A stretch of 64,000 nucleotides of DNA from Methanothrix sp. (lineage in GTDB: Archaea; Halobacteriota; Methanosarcinia; Methanotrichales; Methanotrichaceae), in NCBI RefSeq assembly GCF_024518575.1, contig NZ_JANIHG010000005.1:1-64000 (forward strand), written 5' to 3'. Under the pieces are notes generated by a model. The model did no database searches. It was given only the letters and a program-made list of their open reading frames with translations, and had not been told where the DNA came from. Made by a program: the position numbers and the translations under genes. This document shows positions 19,035-28,700 of this stretch, piece after piece. The number at the start of each line of letters is the position of its first letter. Positions within the stretch are counted from its first letter, which is position 1.

Positions 19035-20755
19035 CTTATTATCCCGAGCTCGGCCATGAGCAGCAGCAGAGCCGCCAGGATGAGCCAGGCCGAGAGATCC
19101 CTCTCCACAAGCTTCTCAGTACTGGCGCTGGATCTGAAGCTTCCGGGAGCGAAGGATCTGCCGCCCCTCAGATCAGACTCAGCGGGATCATAGAGATTAG
19201 CAGCGAGCCTCCTTCCATCAAAAGTGTAGAGGCCCACCCTGTCGAGAAGCAGGAGCTGTGCTGTGACCGTGCCTCCGGGCGTGCTGACGGTCGCCTGCCT
19301 CTCGAGCGGCACCACCTCCCCTGTCTTCCTGTTGACATCATCCAGCGACGGGGCGCCTGTCAGCCATCTCACCATTTCATACCAGAAGACGGGGTACTCA
19401 GGTCTGAGATGGAAATCGCTGCCGTACTCGAGCGCGTTGTAGACGACCGTCCCTCTCCCGAGATTCCAGTATGCGAGCAGGGGAACGCTGTTTAATTCCA
19501 CCATAATCGTCGATCCGCGCCTTGGCACTGCATCAATGTAAGACCTTATCCCTATCTCCTCGAAGTGGATCCCCTCTCCGAAGACGGGATTTCTCGCCCA
19601 TGGGATGCCGGTCCTGTTTACAGCGCCTGTGATCCTAACCGGCAGATACTCAGGGCTCGGGGAGTTCTCCTGAGGGATGTAAACTATCTTCCCCCCTGAG
19701 TCCACATACCTGTTGATTCCTCCATCTATCGAGCTGTTTCTGATGACCACCAGGTCGTAGCCATCTGGATTGCCCATGGTATCAACGCTGCCAATCGCCC
19801 TTAGCGCCGCCAGGGCAGGGCTGCTATCTCCCAGATAGAGAATCCTCGTATCATCCCGCAGCGGGGCGTAGATGTACGCCGTGTTGTCAGCAGATACCGC
19901 ATCCCTGACATCGAGAGATACCGTGCTGATGCCGGATGGAAGGCTGACTGAAAGGTAGTAGTCCTCATCTGCACCTATGAACGCGCTGTGCTCTGAGCTT
20001 CCGCCCTGGGATTGAACTCTTATCGTGAGGCTCCTCGCAGATCCATAGTTGTGAATTCTGCATGTGTAATTGATACCCTCATAGGTCTCTGTCAGCCAGC
20101 CCCCGACAATCCCGACGTTATCTCCCCCTCCGCCGGTGTCTGCGAAGACTATGCTGGCACCTGTCGCGGTGAGGGAGTCCCTTGTGGCACCGGGGTCGTC
20201 TCCGATCCAGCTTATGAAGTCAGAGATGACGAGAATGTCACCACCCTCCGGTCCTGTCAGTGTATATGCCAGGTTCATCGCGCTCGATATGTCAGCAGGG
20301 AGATCGAGCACATCGATTTTATCCAGAATAGACCGGGCCTCATCAGCGCTGCCCTCTCTCAGCGCCACGACGGGTATTGACTCTGCCAGAACGATGCTCA
20401 CCCTGTCGTATCCGGAGAGCTCTGATGATGCTATGCTCAGAGCGTTCTGGAATGTGCTCTCCATGCTCGCAGATACATCCATAACAAGAACAAGATGCGA
20501 GCCGGGGCTCCCTCTCTCGAGGGTGTACGGCCCGGCAGCGGCAATCGAGAGGATAATGAGAATGAGAAGCTGCAGCCAGAAGAGTGGATCCTTTATCATC
20601 CTGCTAAGGGCTGCGGATCTCCTGGCCTTTCCAGCCTCGAGGAACCTTATGCTGGGGAAGAGAACGTCACGGGGCTTCGGTTTTATCAGGTAGAGCACGA
20701 TCAGCGGCAGTATGCTGAGAAGGCCGAGGAGTGCATATGGATTTCTGAATGGCAT
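19016..20755 (-). CDS. BatA-like membrane protein with von Willebrand factor A domain
   Basis: 579 residues from [21 protein letters not shown]. The first ~80 residues are the BatA N-terminal domain with two membrane segments ([18 protein letters not shown] and [19 protein letters not shown]). The VWA domain follows with a complete MIDAS motif (MDVSASM) near residue 100. A C-terminal membrane segment ([14 protein letters not shown]) closes the protein. The frame is open 144 bp upstream, but the chosen start begins the conserved domain. It is divergent from the thermosome gene across 122 bp. Confidence 0.78.
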   Translation of the reverse strand: MPFRNPYALLGLLSILPLIVLYLIKPKPRDVLFPSIRFLEAGKARRSAALSRMIKDPLFWLQLLILIILSIAAAGPYTLERGSPGSHLVLVMDVSASMESTFQNALSIASSELSGYDRVSIVLAESIPVVALREGSADEARSILDKIDVLDLPADISSAMNLAYTLTGPEGGDILVISDFISWIGDDPGATRDSLTATGASIVFADTGGGGDNVGIVGGWLTETYEGINYTCRIHNYGSARSLTIRVQSQGGSSEHSAFIGADEDYYLSVSLPSGISTVSLDVRDAVSADNTAYIYAPLRDDTRILYLGDSSPALAALRAIGSVDTMGNPDGYDLVVIRNSSIDGGINRYVDSGGKIVYIPQENSPSPEYLPVRITGAVNRTGIPWARNPVFGEGIHFEEIGIRSYIDAVPRRGSTIMVELNSVPLLAYWNLGRGTVVYNALEYGSDFHLRPEYPVFWYEMVRWLTGAPSLDDVNRKTGEVVPLERQATVSTPGGTVTAQLLLLDRVGLYTFDGRRLAANLYDPAESDLRGGRSFAPGSFRSSASTEKLVERDLSAWLILAALLLLMAELGIIRWRREL

Positions 20756-20823
20756 CTCTTGCTCTGATGCGGAGATCTGAGAAAAATGTTTGCCTGTGCG
20801 ATAGAGGCAGGAGCTTGCGAAAT

Positions 20824-20833
20824 CTTTATATAG
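20824..20833 (+). promoter_or_regulatory. TATA box of the thermosome gene
   Basis: CTTTATATAG preceded by the purine-rich BRE-like GCGAAAT forms a strong archaeal promoter. Transcription would start near 20855, leaving a ~23-nt leader with GAGGTG (20867-20872) five bases before the ATG. Confidence 0.65.
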
Positions 20834-20877
20834 AACTTCAAAACACTTACATCCCCGCTGTAAGAAGAGGTGTCGGA

Positions 20878-22509
20878 ATGGCTGGACTAGGTGGAACACC
20901 TGTACTGATACTCAAAGAGGGAAGCCAGCGGACTGCTGGCCGGGAGGCGCAGAGGTCGAACATAATGGCGGCCAAGGCTGTGGCCAGTGCCGTCAGAACC
21001 ACGCTGGGACCCAAGGGCATGGACAAGATGCTTGTGGACACCCTTGGAGATGTGGTCATAACAAACGACGGCGTTACAATTCTTAAGGAGATGGATATCG
21101 AGCATCCGGCCGCCAAGATGATGGTGGAGATCGCCAAGACTCAGGATGAGGAGGTAGGCGACGGCACCACAACGGCTGTTGTCCTGGCTGGCGAGCTTCT
21201 GAAGCAGGCAGAGCTGCTTCTCGAGCAGGAGATCCACCCGACCGTCATAGCCACCGGCTACAGGGACGCCGCAACGAAGGCCATCGAGATCCTGAAGGAT
21301 CTCGCGGTGAAGGTATCGCCGGATGATGAGGAGCTGCTGAAGAAGATCGCCATCACAGCGATGACCGGCAAGGGCAGCGGCAACGCGAGGGGAGAGCTCG
21401 CAGAGCTCGCGGTCAAGGCTGTGAAGGCGATCGTGGACGAGGACGGCTCCGTGGATATCGACAACATCACCGTTGAGAAGAAGGTGGGCGGCAGCATCAC
21501 CGACTCCCAGCTGATCCATGGTATGGTGATCGATAAGGAGCGCCTGCATCCCAACATGCCGAAGAAGGTGAAGAATGCCAGGATAGCGCTCCTCAACGCG
21601 CCGATCGAGATAGAGAAGACCGAGGTCGACGCGAAGATCGAGATCACCTCGCCTGATCAGCTCCAGGCCTTCCTGGATCAGGAGGAGTCGATGCTAAAGG
21701 AGATGGTCAACAAGATCGTCTCCACAGGGGCAAATGTCGTCTTCTGCCAGAAGGGCATTGATGATCTGGCGCAGCACTTCCTGGCGAAGGCAGGCATCTA
21801 CACGCTCCGGAGGGTGAAGAAGAGCGATATGGAGAAGCTGGCCCGCGCGACAGGCGCCAGGATCGTGACAAGCCTGCATGAGCTGACCCCGAACGATCTC
21901 GGCAAGGCCGGGCTGGTCGAGGAGAGGAAGATCGCCGGAGACGACATGACCTTCGTCGAGGAGTGCGAGAATCCGAAGTCAGTGTCCATAATCCTCCGCG
22001 GCGGCACAGAGCACGTGGTCGATGAGCTCTACAGGGCCATGGAGGATGCGCTCCGCGTCGTGGGCGTGGTCGTAGAGGATGGCATGCTTGTGCCCGGCGG
22101 TGGAGCGCCCGAGGTAGAGCTCGCTCTCCGGCTCAGAGAGTACGCAGCCACTGTCGGTGGTAGAGAGCAGCTCGCCATAGAGGCGTTCGCCGAGGCGATG
22201 GAGATCATCCCGAAGACGCTCGCTGAGAACGCCGGCCTCGATCAGATCGACACTCTGGTCGCTCTGAGAAGCAAGCACGAGAAGGGCATGAAAGCCGCAG
22301 GTCTCGATATGGATACCGGAGAGGCGGTCGACATGCTGGAGCGCGGCGTCGTTGAGCCTCTCAGGGTCAAGACACAGGCGATCAGCTCAGCCGCCGAGGC
22401 TGCTGTGATGATACTGAGGATAGACGACGTGATCGCCTCCAAGTCGACCGGCGCGGGCAAGGAGGGCAAGGAGAAGGAGCCCAGCGGAATGGGCGAGGAC
22501 TTCGACTGA
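20878..22509 (+). CDS. thsA: Thermosome subunit (group II chaperonin)
   Basis: 543 residues of an ATP-dependent chaperonin subunit. Motifs include [42 protein letters not shown] and the [18 protein letters not shown] apical/equatorial return. The C-terminal tail is lysine/glutamate-rich rather than the GGM repeat of many thermosomes. The start at 20878 ([12 protein letters not shown]) is supported by GAGGTG and the promoter. A 20-base hairpin lies 27 bp after the stop. Confidence 0.96.
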   Translation: MAGLGGTPVLILKEGSQRTAGREAQRSNIMAAKAVASAVRTTLGPKGMDKMLVDTLGDVVITNDGVTILKEMDIEHPAAKMMVEIAKTQDEEVGDGTTTAVVLAGELLKQAELLLEQEIHPTVIATGYRDAATKAIEILKDLAVKVSPDDEELLKKIAITAMTGKGSGNARGELAELAVKAVKAIVDEDGSVDIDNITVEKKVGGSITDSQLIHGMVIDKERLHPNMPKKVKNARIALLNAPIEIEKTEVDAKIEITSPDQLQAFLDQEESMLKEMVNKIVSTGANVVFCQKGIDDLAQHFLAKAGIYTLRRVKKSDMEKLARATGARIVTSLHELTPNDLGKAGLVEERKIAGDDMTFVEECENPKSVSIILRGGTEHVVDELYRAMEDALRVVGVVVEDGMLVPGGGAPEVELALRLREYAATVGGREQLAIEAFAEAMEIIPKTLAENAGLDQIDTLVALRSKHEKGMKAAGLDMDTGEAVDMLERGVVEPLRVKTQAISSAAEAAVMILRIDDVIASKSTGAGKEGKEKEPSGMGEDFD

Positions 22510-22535
22510 GCCCAGTCCCTCCCACATTTTTCCTC

Positions 22536-22555
22536 ATCTCCGAACCATCGGAGAT
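22536..22555 (+). terminator. Hairpin downstream of the thermosome gene
   Basis: ATCTCCGA-ACCA-TCGGAGAT is a perfect 8-bp stem with a 4-base loop, preceded by a TTTTT run at 22527-22531. It lies in the convergent gap between the thermosome gene and the DUF447 gene. It could end transcription or protect the 3' end. Confidence 0.4.
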
Positions 22556-22645
22556 CTGGATAAGGAACCCTCTGGCTGCCGCTGATAATCAGCTGGATGG
22601 CAGATCTTTTCCCGATATTTGATGCTTCTGGAGATGCATCCCAGC

Positions 22646-23230
22646 TCACGGTAGAGCGAGATGCTCCTCGAGGCGCTTCATGGCCGCGATCTCTCTCGGC
22701 CCCCCACATCTCTGCACAATTCTTTTGAGCTTTCTTATCTCCTCGAGGTAGGAATCGACACGAAGCGCGTTGTACCTGGTGGCTGCGATTGCAGCCTCGA
22801 TAACGCACGATACACCGCGGTTGATGGCGCGGAACTCCTTTTTGATGACCTCTCCCCTGACAAACTCGAGCTCTGGCATGATTATGTCTGTTCTGTACGG
22901 GCTGCACCTGAAAAGCGCCCAGGACTCGGCATCCTTTAAGGTAAGAACCCCGCCCCTTCTGAGAAAGCACTCTTCTCCAAGATCAGTCATCGCAGCCTCT
23001 ACGAATATCATCGGATCATGGGTGACGTTCGCCACGAGCTGGCCGGTGGCGAGGACGTTCTCGTATGTGTGCGTCCCGAGAAAGAGACGGACGGTTATGC
23101 GTTCTCCTCTTATTATGCCGATTGGGGCTGCATTCGGGACGCCATCACGCTCGGTCGTGACGATGACCTCGTTTATGCCTGGAAGTATGCCAAGCTCATC
23201 AAGAACACTATCTGCATCCATTTGTTGCAT
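22646..23230 (-). CDS. DUF447 family protein
   Basis: 194 residues matching DUF447 (COG2457), predicted to adopt the flavin-reductase-like split barrel. Visible features are GINEVIVTTERDGVPNAAPIG, an FMN-site-like stretch, and a helical C-terminal part. No catalysis has been assigned. It starts 4 bp after the CitG-like gene and ends the marker 9 / CitG / DUF447 unit. From memory, both families have relatives among the archaeal-type C1-carrier genes of methylotrophs, so a role in tetrahydromethanopterin or methanofuran supply is possible but unproven. Confidence 0.82.
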   Translation of the reverse strand: MQQMDADSVLDELGILPGINEVIVTTERDGVPNAAPIGIIRGERITVRLFLGTHTYENVLATGQLVANVTHDPMIFVEAAMTDLGEECFLRRGGVLTLKDAESWALFRCSPYRTDIIMPELEFVRGEVIKKEFRAINRGVSCVIEAAIAATRYNALRVDSYLEEIRKLKRIVQRCGGPREIAAMKRLEEHLALP

Positions 23231-23234
23231 CTCC

Positions 23235-24098
23235 TCAGAACCTCAGGCCCCTCATCAGCGCGATAAATAAAGATGATGCTATCAGGTCAGCTGTGGATCC
23301 CGGATTGATGTCCCTTGAGATCAGCACCCTGTCCATCTCCATTGCGCTCGAGATGACATCCTGAGATCTGAGAGCCGCGCCTGCCATCCTTGAGACCTCA
23401 AGAGCAACATCGATTCCAAATTTGGAAGCCACAAGGCTGTCTGGCTCTTCTGATAGCGCGGTCAGGTACGTGAGAACAACACCTCTGTTCAGCCCGTGCC
23501 TCGGAGCCATCTCACAGAGAACATCCGCGAGCTCGAAGCTCCTCGAGAAGCCTGTGGCCCACTCCCTCGCGATCAGGTCGTGCCCCTGAGAGATGCGCAT
23601 AAGCTCTATCAGCCGCATGCCCCTCGCTGCGATCTCGTCAACTGCTCCTGGATCCTTCAGGCTCATCTCCTTCACATCAGCAGCCCTGGCACCAGCAAGC
23701 TCAAATGCTCTGTAAAAACATATCGAGTCCTCCACAGTGGTCGATTCCACAACTCTGAGGATCTCTGATCCGAGCGGTCCGGGCCTGGATGCTGCAGATG
23801 CGAGCGGTATGAGCAGGGCTATCTCCCCGAAGTGTGTGTTGCCACTCAGCCCCCACTCACGCCATGCCGAGACTGTATCCAGAATGAGCCTGCCCACCCC
23901 CGACGCCCCAGACGCGGCCCTCCTGAATGAGGGATATGAGAGCACGGCGCTCGCGACAAAGTGGCTGAAGCTCATGTCCTCGTAATCGTGACATCTGTCC
24001 ACATTTCCTGGCTTGGGGCTTGAGGAGAGCTCCAGCAGCATGGCCAGCTGGGCCATCTGGGCGACCCTCTCCGGATCAATTATCATCTCATTCATCAT
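23235..24098 (-). CDS. CitG-like triphosphoribosyl-dephospho-CoA synthase family protein
   Basis: 287 residues. The conserved family blocks are LLELSSSPKPGNVDRCHDYEDM and NTHFGEIALLIPL. In bacteria CitG makes the prosthetic group of citrate lyase, but methanogens of this type lack citrate lyase, so the archaeal members must act on something else, probably another phosphoribosylated cofactor. It lies between the methanogenesis marker 9 gene (37 bp upstream) and DUF447 (4 bp downstream) on the same strand. Confidence 0.84.
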   Translation of the reverse strand: MMNEMIIDPERVAQMAQLAMLLELSSSPKPGNVDRCHDYEDMSFSHFVASAVLSYPSFRRAASGASGVGRLILDTVSAWREWGLSGNTHFGEIALLIPLASAASRPGPLGSEILRVVESTTVEDSICFYRAFELAGARAADVKEMSLKDPGAVDEIAARGMRLIELMRISQGHDLIAREWATGFSRSFELADVLCEMAPRHGLNRGVVLTYLTALSEEPDSLVASKFGIDVALEVSRMAGAALRSQDVISSAMEMDRVLISRDINPGSTADLIASSLFIALMRGLRF

Positions 24099-24135
24099 CT
24101 CAGCAGGATTTAACAGGAGGACAGACAGGAGGCAT

Positions 24136-25089
24136 TCACCGCAGCAGTCCCTCAGCGACTCTTCTCTTCAGGATCATGTACTCCTTAGGTGTCAGACCTG
24201 CCCTTCTAAGCGCCACATCCCTCAGGTAGCATGGTTTTGTTATCTTGCAGCACCATATCAGGCTGCCAAAGCATGTTCCATCGCCCTTCTCGAGGGGTGT
24301 CCCCCTTGCGAGCTCGAGCTTCCTCCGCACGAACTCATCAGGGGTCATGCCGAGCCTTTTCAGGGCGCCGTGGACAGGGCATGGCTTGACCGGAGGGCAG
24401 CAGAATGCGAGGCCTCGAAGGTCGCCGCCGGCGCATATGTGCTTCGGAGCGTTGTACCATCCTGTGATATCCTCGAACTTCCTGAGGGCAGAGGAGATCC
24501 AGCTTGCAAACTCCTCGTCTGTGGATTCCTTGAGCGAGATCGCATCCGCGCCCATCGAGAGCAGGCGCTTCGCGTCTTCGAATGATTTTATCTCAGATAG
24601 CGCCATTATTCTTGGTCCTCTGACATCTGATATGCTCCTCAGAACCGAGGTCGCAGATCCATCACAGCCTCTGAGATCGAGGTGAATCAGATCGAGCCCT
24701 GCAGATTCGAGGCTCTTAACCGCGCCCGGGTTCGACTTCGGGCTCAAAGCAGCCGGCGAAATGCGCAGCGAGGTTGCAGCCCCAGCTGATTTGATCAGCT
24801 TAATCAGGCTGCATGCTCTGGTGAGATCAATTGAATCCCTATCGGAGAGATCGAGCTCCAGGATCGCATGCATCCTGGCCGCGGTTCTTGAAAACTCCGG
24901 GAGCCTGTCGGGAGATGCTGATCTGAATGATAGCACAGCCGGCACACCTGCATCCCTGACGAGCGCCTCGATATCGTCTCTCTCCTCTACATCCTCAAGG
25001 ACTGCAAGCCCCACACCCGGCGGGCATGCGTTTCCGTGGCATATCATGGCCACCGGGCTCTTCAGAGATGCGTACCCTATTTTCAGCAT
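24136..25089 (-). CDS. Methanogenesis marker protein 9
   Basis: 317 residues. The N-terminal ~220 residues form a (beta/alpha)8-type barrel resembling flavin-dependent dihydrouridine-synthase-like proteins (SPVAMICHG start, DLIHLDLRGC, GADAISLKES). The C-terminal domain is the marker 9 signature with two Cys-Cys pairs, FCCPPVKPC and WCCKITKPC, likely a metal or Fe-S site. As I recall, the domain occurs only in methanogens. The start at 25089 is set by GAGGATATCG before the ATG. It heads the CitG/DUF447 unit. Confidence 0.85.
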   Translation of the reverse strand: MLKIGYASLKSPVAMICHGNACPPGVGLAVLEDVEERDDIEALVRDAGVPAVLSFRSASPDRLPEFSRTAARMHAILELDLSDRDSIDLTRACSLIKLIKSAGAATSLRISPAALSPKSNPGAVKSLESAGLDLIHLDLRGCDGSATSVLRSISDVRGPRIMALSEIKSFEDAKRLLSMGADAISLKESTDEEFASWISSALRKFEDITGWYNAPKHICAGGDLRGLAFCCPPVKPCPVHGALKRLGMTPDEFVRRKLELARGTPLEKGDGTCFGSLIWCCKITKPCYLRDVALRRAGLTPKEYMILKRRVAEGLLR

Positions 25090-25246
25090 CGATATCCTCG
25101 AATTTGACAAGGGATATCAGCCTTTCGATGGCTCATGCGACGACCCTCAAATAACCCATGCAGATCACGCAACGATCTCGATTCGCTTTGCCTGAGGTCA
25201 GTGTGGTTCGCTAAAAGGTCTCGGAAGATCATAAGACAATATGCCA

Positions 25247-25439
25247 CACAGCTCTTGTGTGGATGCTGTTGATATCACAATACGAGCAAAAGCCAGTGGT
25301 TCATCTCTGAGGCTATGGGTTGCTGGAGATCCCCTGAGCAGTGCAGCTTTCCATATTGCATCTCCCCTCAGAACCATCTGGTCAAAGCGTAAAAGATGCC
25401 TCGCGAAAGAGCATACCATATTCTGCCACAAGAGCTGTG
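25247..25439. repeat. 193-bp segment bounded by a 13-bp perfect inverted repeat
   Basis: CACAGCTCTTGTG at 25247-25259 and its exact reverse complement at 25427-25439. The left copy also forms its own short palindrome (CCACAC...GTGTGG). No clear target-site duplication was found, so mobility is not shown. Confidence 0.4.
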
Positions 25440-25474
25440 CAGGCGACCGATCTCTTGTGATCAATACGTCAGCA

Positions 25475-25496
25475 ACTCCGGCCTGAAGACCGGAGT
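25475..25496 (-). repeat. TTCA-loop hairpin, probable transposon right-end remnant (minus orientation)
   Basis: On the minus strand ACTCCGG-TCTTCAGG-CCGGAGT makes a 7-bp stem whose loop contains TTCA, as in the hairpins at 14332, 32942, 35438 and 55193. Confidence 0.45.
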
Positions 25497-25723
25497 CTCC
25501 TCCACCCATACACCCCAGGGGGTTTTATGATGCCCGGACGCGAAACCCCATCGAGACATTATGAGGGCATACTGACCATGGCAATTTTCTGCAGATCGAG
25601 CATCGTTTGTCAGATAACATTATAAAAATTATCTGTAAATGTTTACATAGTTTGGAAAGGGTTAAATCCAGGTCATAACGTCAACTCTCTTTACACGGGG
25701 ATGTACTTTCATAGTGTTAGTGT

Positions 25724-25735
25724 GATATAAATATC
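25724..25735 (+). promoter_or_regulatory. TATA box of the giant surface protein gene
   Basis: GATATAAATATC predicts a transcription start near 25757 and a leader of about 42 nt containing GGAGGTG. Confidence 0.5.
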
Positions 25736-25798
25736 TAAAAACGATTGAATTTGCCTGGATCAAGGCAGATTGTGCAAACCAGGAGGTGGGGTGGCAAC

Positions 25799-28700
25799 AT
25801 GTGCGTGTACTGGACAGGATCCAAAAATAAAGCATTATTTAAAAAATTAAATTTTGATGATTTTTGCCAGTATCTTTGTGCATGGTTTAAAGCTATTCAT
25901 ATAATTACTATCATCATCGCAGCAGCGTGTCTCTGCATCTCGTTACATGCAGCCTCGGGATCGTCAGTCAAGAATACTACGTCAGTTTATACAGTTGACA
26001 GTATAGCTACGGATTTATACGAACCTCTGGGAAGCAGCGGTGCGCTGAGAGTCGTTGTGGAGCCGGATTCGAGAAGGGCCATAGGCGATGTGGTTATTTT
26101 CTCTGTAAGTCTTGAGCTGCCCGGGGACGTTCACGAACTGAAGATCATGGATGTTCTCCCTTCAGGTCTCAATTACCTCAAATGTGAGGGAGACATTCCC
26201 GCTCCGCATCTGGACGGCAGGACCCTGCTGTGGAATCTTGGATATACAGAGAAGACCGAGATCGCCTTTCAGATCTATGCAGTTGTTCGGAACATAATAA
26301 CGAACCAGGATGGCACAGTGCTTCTCAACAAAGTTGAGGCCACATGGAAGGACCATACAGAGACGCTCTGCTCCACAAACGCCAGCACACCGATCACCAT
26401 CACAGAGCCAGACATAAAGATCTCCATCAGCTCCAACAAAACGACCGTTCATGCTGGATATATCGTGGAGCAGATCGTGACCCTGCGCAACACGGGCTCG
26501 AGTAATGCATACGATGTCAATCTGAGTGTGACGATCGCGGATGGGCTTGAGGTTCTGAGCACGGATCCAGAGCATGCTGTTGATGGGAGAAACATAGCAT
26601 GCACTTATGACAAAATCCGCGCCGGGGATGCTGAAACTCTGAGGCTTGCTCTCAGGGTGAGAAGCACAGTCGTATCCGGGGAGAGCCTGAGCACCGGAGC
26701 CTATGTGACGTGGACGAGCCTGCCCGGGAAAGACCCCAATGAGCGGTGGGGCGGAGGAACGAGTCTCAATAATTATGATGAGTCTACATCTGCGAAGCTC
26801 ACAGTGTCAGGAGACGTGAGCATATCCAAGACGCCCGATACGAACAGGAGCTGTGCCATCGGTGATTCTGTGACGTACAAGATCCACCTGAACCTCCCGA
26901 GGGCCATTCTCAGGGAGGTGATCATCACAGACACCATTCCCGATGGCACGATCTACGACCCATCGAGCCTGAGGACCAGCGGTTTCGTTCCAAATGACAT
27001 CCAGCCACCAGCCCCTGAGGGCGACACGCTTGTTCTCTCCTTCGGCGATCTGAACAACACAGAAGATGTCGATATGGACATCTGGTACAGCGTGATTGTC
27101 GCGAACCGGAGGGAGAACAGGAACGGTGTCTTCCTGATACCAGGAGCAGCCAGGATCACCTGGAAGAGCTACGATGGCTCATCGAGGCAGCGAACCGACA
27201 GCAAGGCAGGAAGCATAGAGGTCGTGGAGCCATCGCTGGCCCTGGTGAAGAGCGCGCCATCATATGCGATCGTGGGTGATGAGGTGAGGTTCACGCTCTC
27301 GTGCTCTCATGATGGTGGTAGTAGATCCGATGCTTATGATGTCATCCTCGCGGACTCCATCCCGGAGGGCGCAAGACTTGTAGGGATCAACACGAGCCGG
27401 CCGATGGGCTTCGAGCAAATTGGCAGAGATCTTGTATGGTCCATTCAGAGGCTTGGGAGAGGGGAATCCGTCACTGTGACATACACGATCCTGCCGGAGA
27501 CCGCAGGCAGTGCAGGAGGCGCTGCGAGGCTGTACTGGTCGAGCAGGGAGGGCGATGACCCGAACGAGAGGTCAGGGCTCTGGAACGATCTCGACTGTTA
27601 CAACAAGACCGCAGAGGCTTATGTCGCGGTGGAGAATTTCAGCATTAGATGCGAGCCTGAAGGGCCTGTGAGGAGGGGCTTTGGAGAGGATCTCATGATT
27701 CGCTTTTACGGCGAGCTCCCCTCCATGAGGGATGCATGGATGAACCTGAGCCTCAGGGGATTGAAATACGATGCATCTGGCATCAGACGGAGTTTCAATC
27801 CGCTGGAGGAGATCGTTCGCGGGGATAGGATTTGCTGGCACCTTGGGGGCGTGCAGGCCATGCATGTTGATATCTCCCTGAAAGCGATCGTCGATGATTA
27901 TGCGCCCGGGGCGGTCCTGGAGCTGAGCTGGATCTCGAATGGTCTCACTAGATCCATCTCTGTGGCGACAGGGCCGGTGGAGATCGCCGAGCCGCGGTTG
28001 AGGGTGGAGAGGGCTCCGGCTCTGAGGAGCCTGGAGACGGGCGATATTTTGAGGTGCTCTGTGAGGATCGATCACTCGCCCGAGAGCGCATGCGACGCAT
28101 GGAATGTGATTCTCAGGGAGAGCATTCCCCCGGGCATAAGGATCCTTCGGGAGAGCGTGAGAACGTCTCCGGAGAGAGGAGATGTTGAGATCGGTGAAGG
28201 CTCCCTGCTCTGGCGGATCGGGAGGCTAGGGCTCGGCGAGAGCGCCTTGCTGGAGTACGATGTCGTGGCCCTCTCAGACGGCCGATCTCTCTCAGAGTCA
28301 AGACTCACATGGTCCAGCGCTGAGAGCGGAGAGCGTAATTACACTGCATCTGCATCGTCAGAGTTCATCGTCGGATCTTCATACCTAAGCGTGGCTGCGC
28401 CGGAGATGGCATGCGGTTTCGTGAACTACACAGTTCATTACAGGAACATCGGTGAGAGGGATATCAGGGGTGCTGTTCTCAAGGCGAGATATGATCCGCT
28501 TCTCGCCTTCGTATCATCGAGCCCTGTGCCGTGCGCCCCGGACGGGAGCATCTGGTCGGGATGTGCGCTGCCGGATGTGCTTCATCCGGGGGATGAGGGC
28601 ACCATAAGAATCATCACAAGGGCCGGAAGGGCTGCGAATGGGAGTGCTGTGGATACCACCTTTACGATGTCGTTCGAGGGGCATGAGGAGAATATCTCCA

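Larger units (their letters stand above)
25111..25798. other. ~690-bp gap: transposon debris then promoter region of the giant surface gene
   Basis: The left part (25198-25509) carries a minus-strand open frame that is not convincing as a gene and ends in a TTCA-type hairpin (25475-25496). A 13-bp inverted repeat CACAGCTCTTGTG/CACAAGAGCTGTG brackets 25247-25439. The right part is AT-rich with a TATA box, GATATAAATATC, at 25724-25735, and GGAGGTG at 25782-25788 ahead of the ATG at 25799. Confidence 0.55.

Noticed and set aside
25198-25509. 103-codon minus-strand frame as a gene
   Set aside because: No ribosome binding site, no recognisable product, and it runs through an inverted repeat and a transposon-type hairpin.
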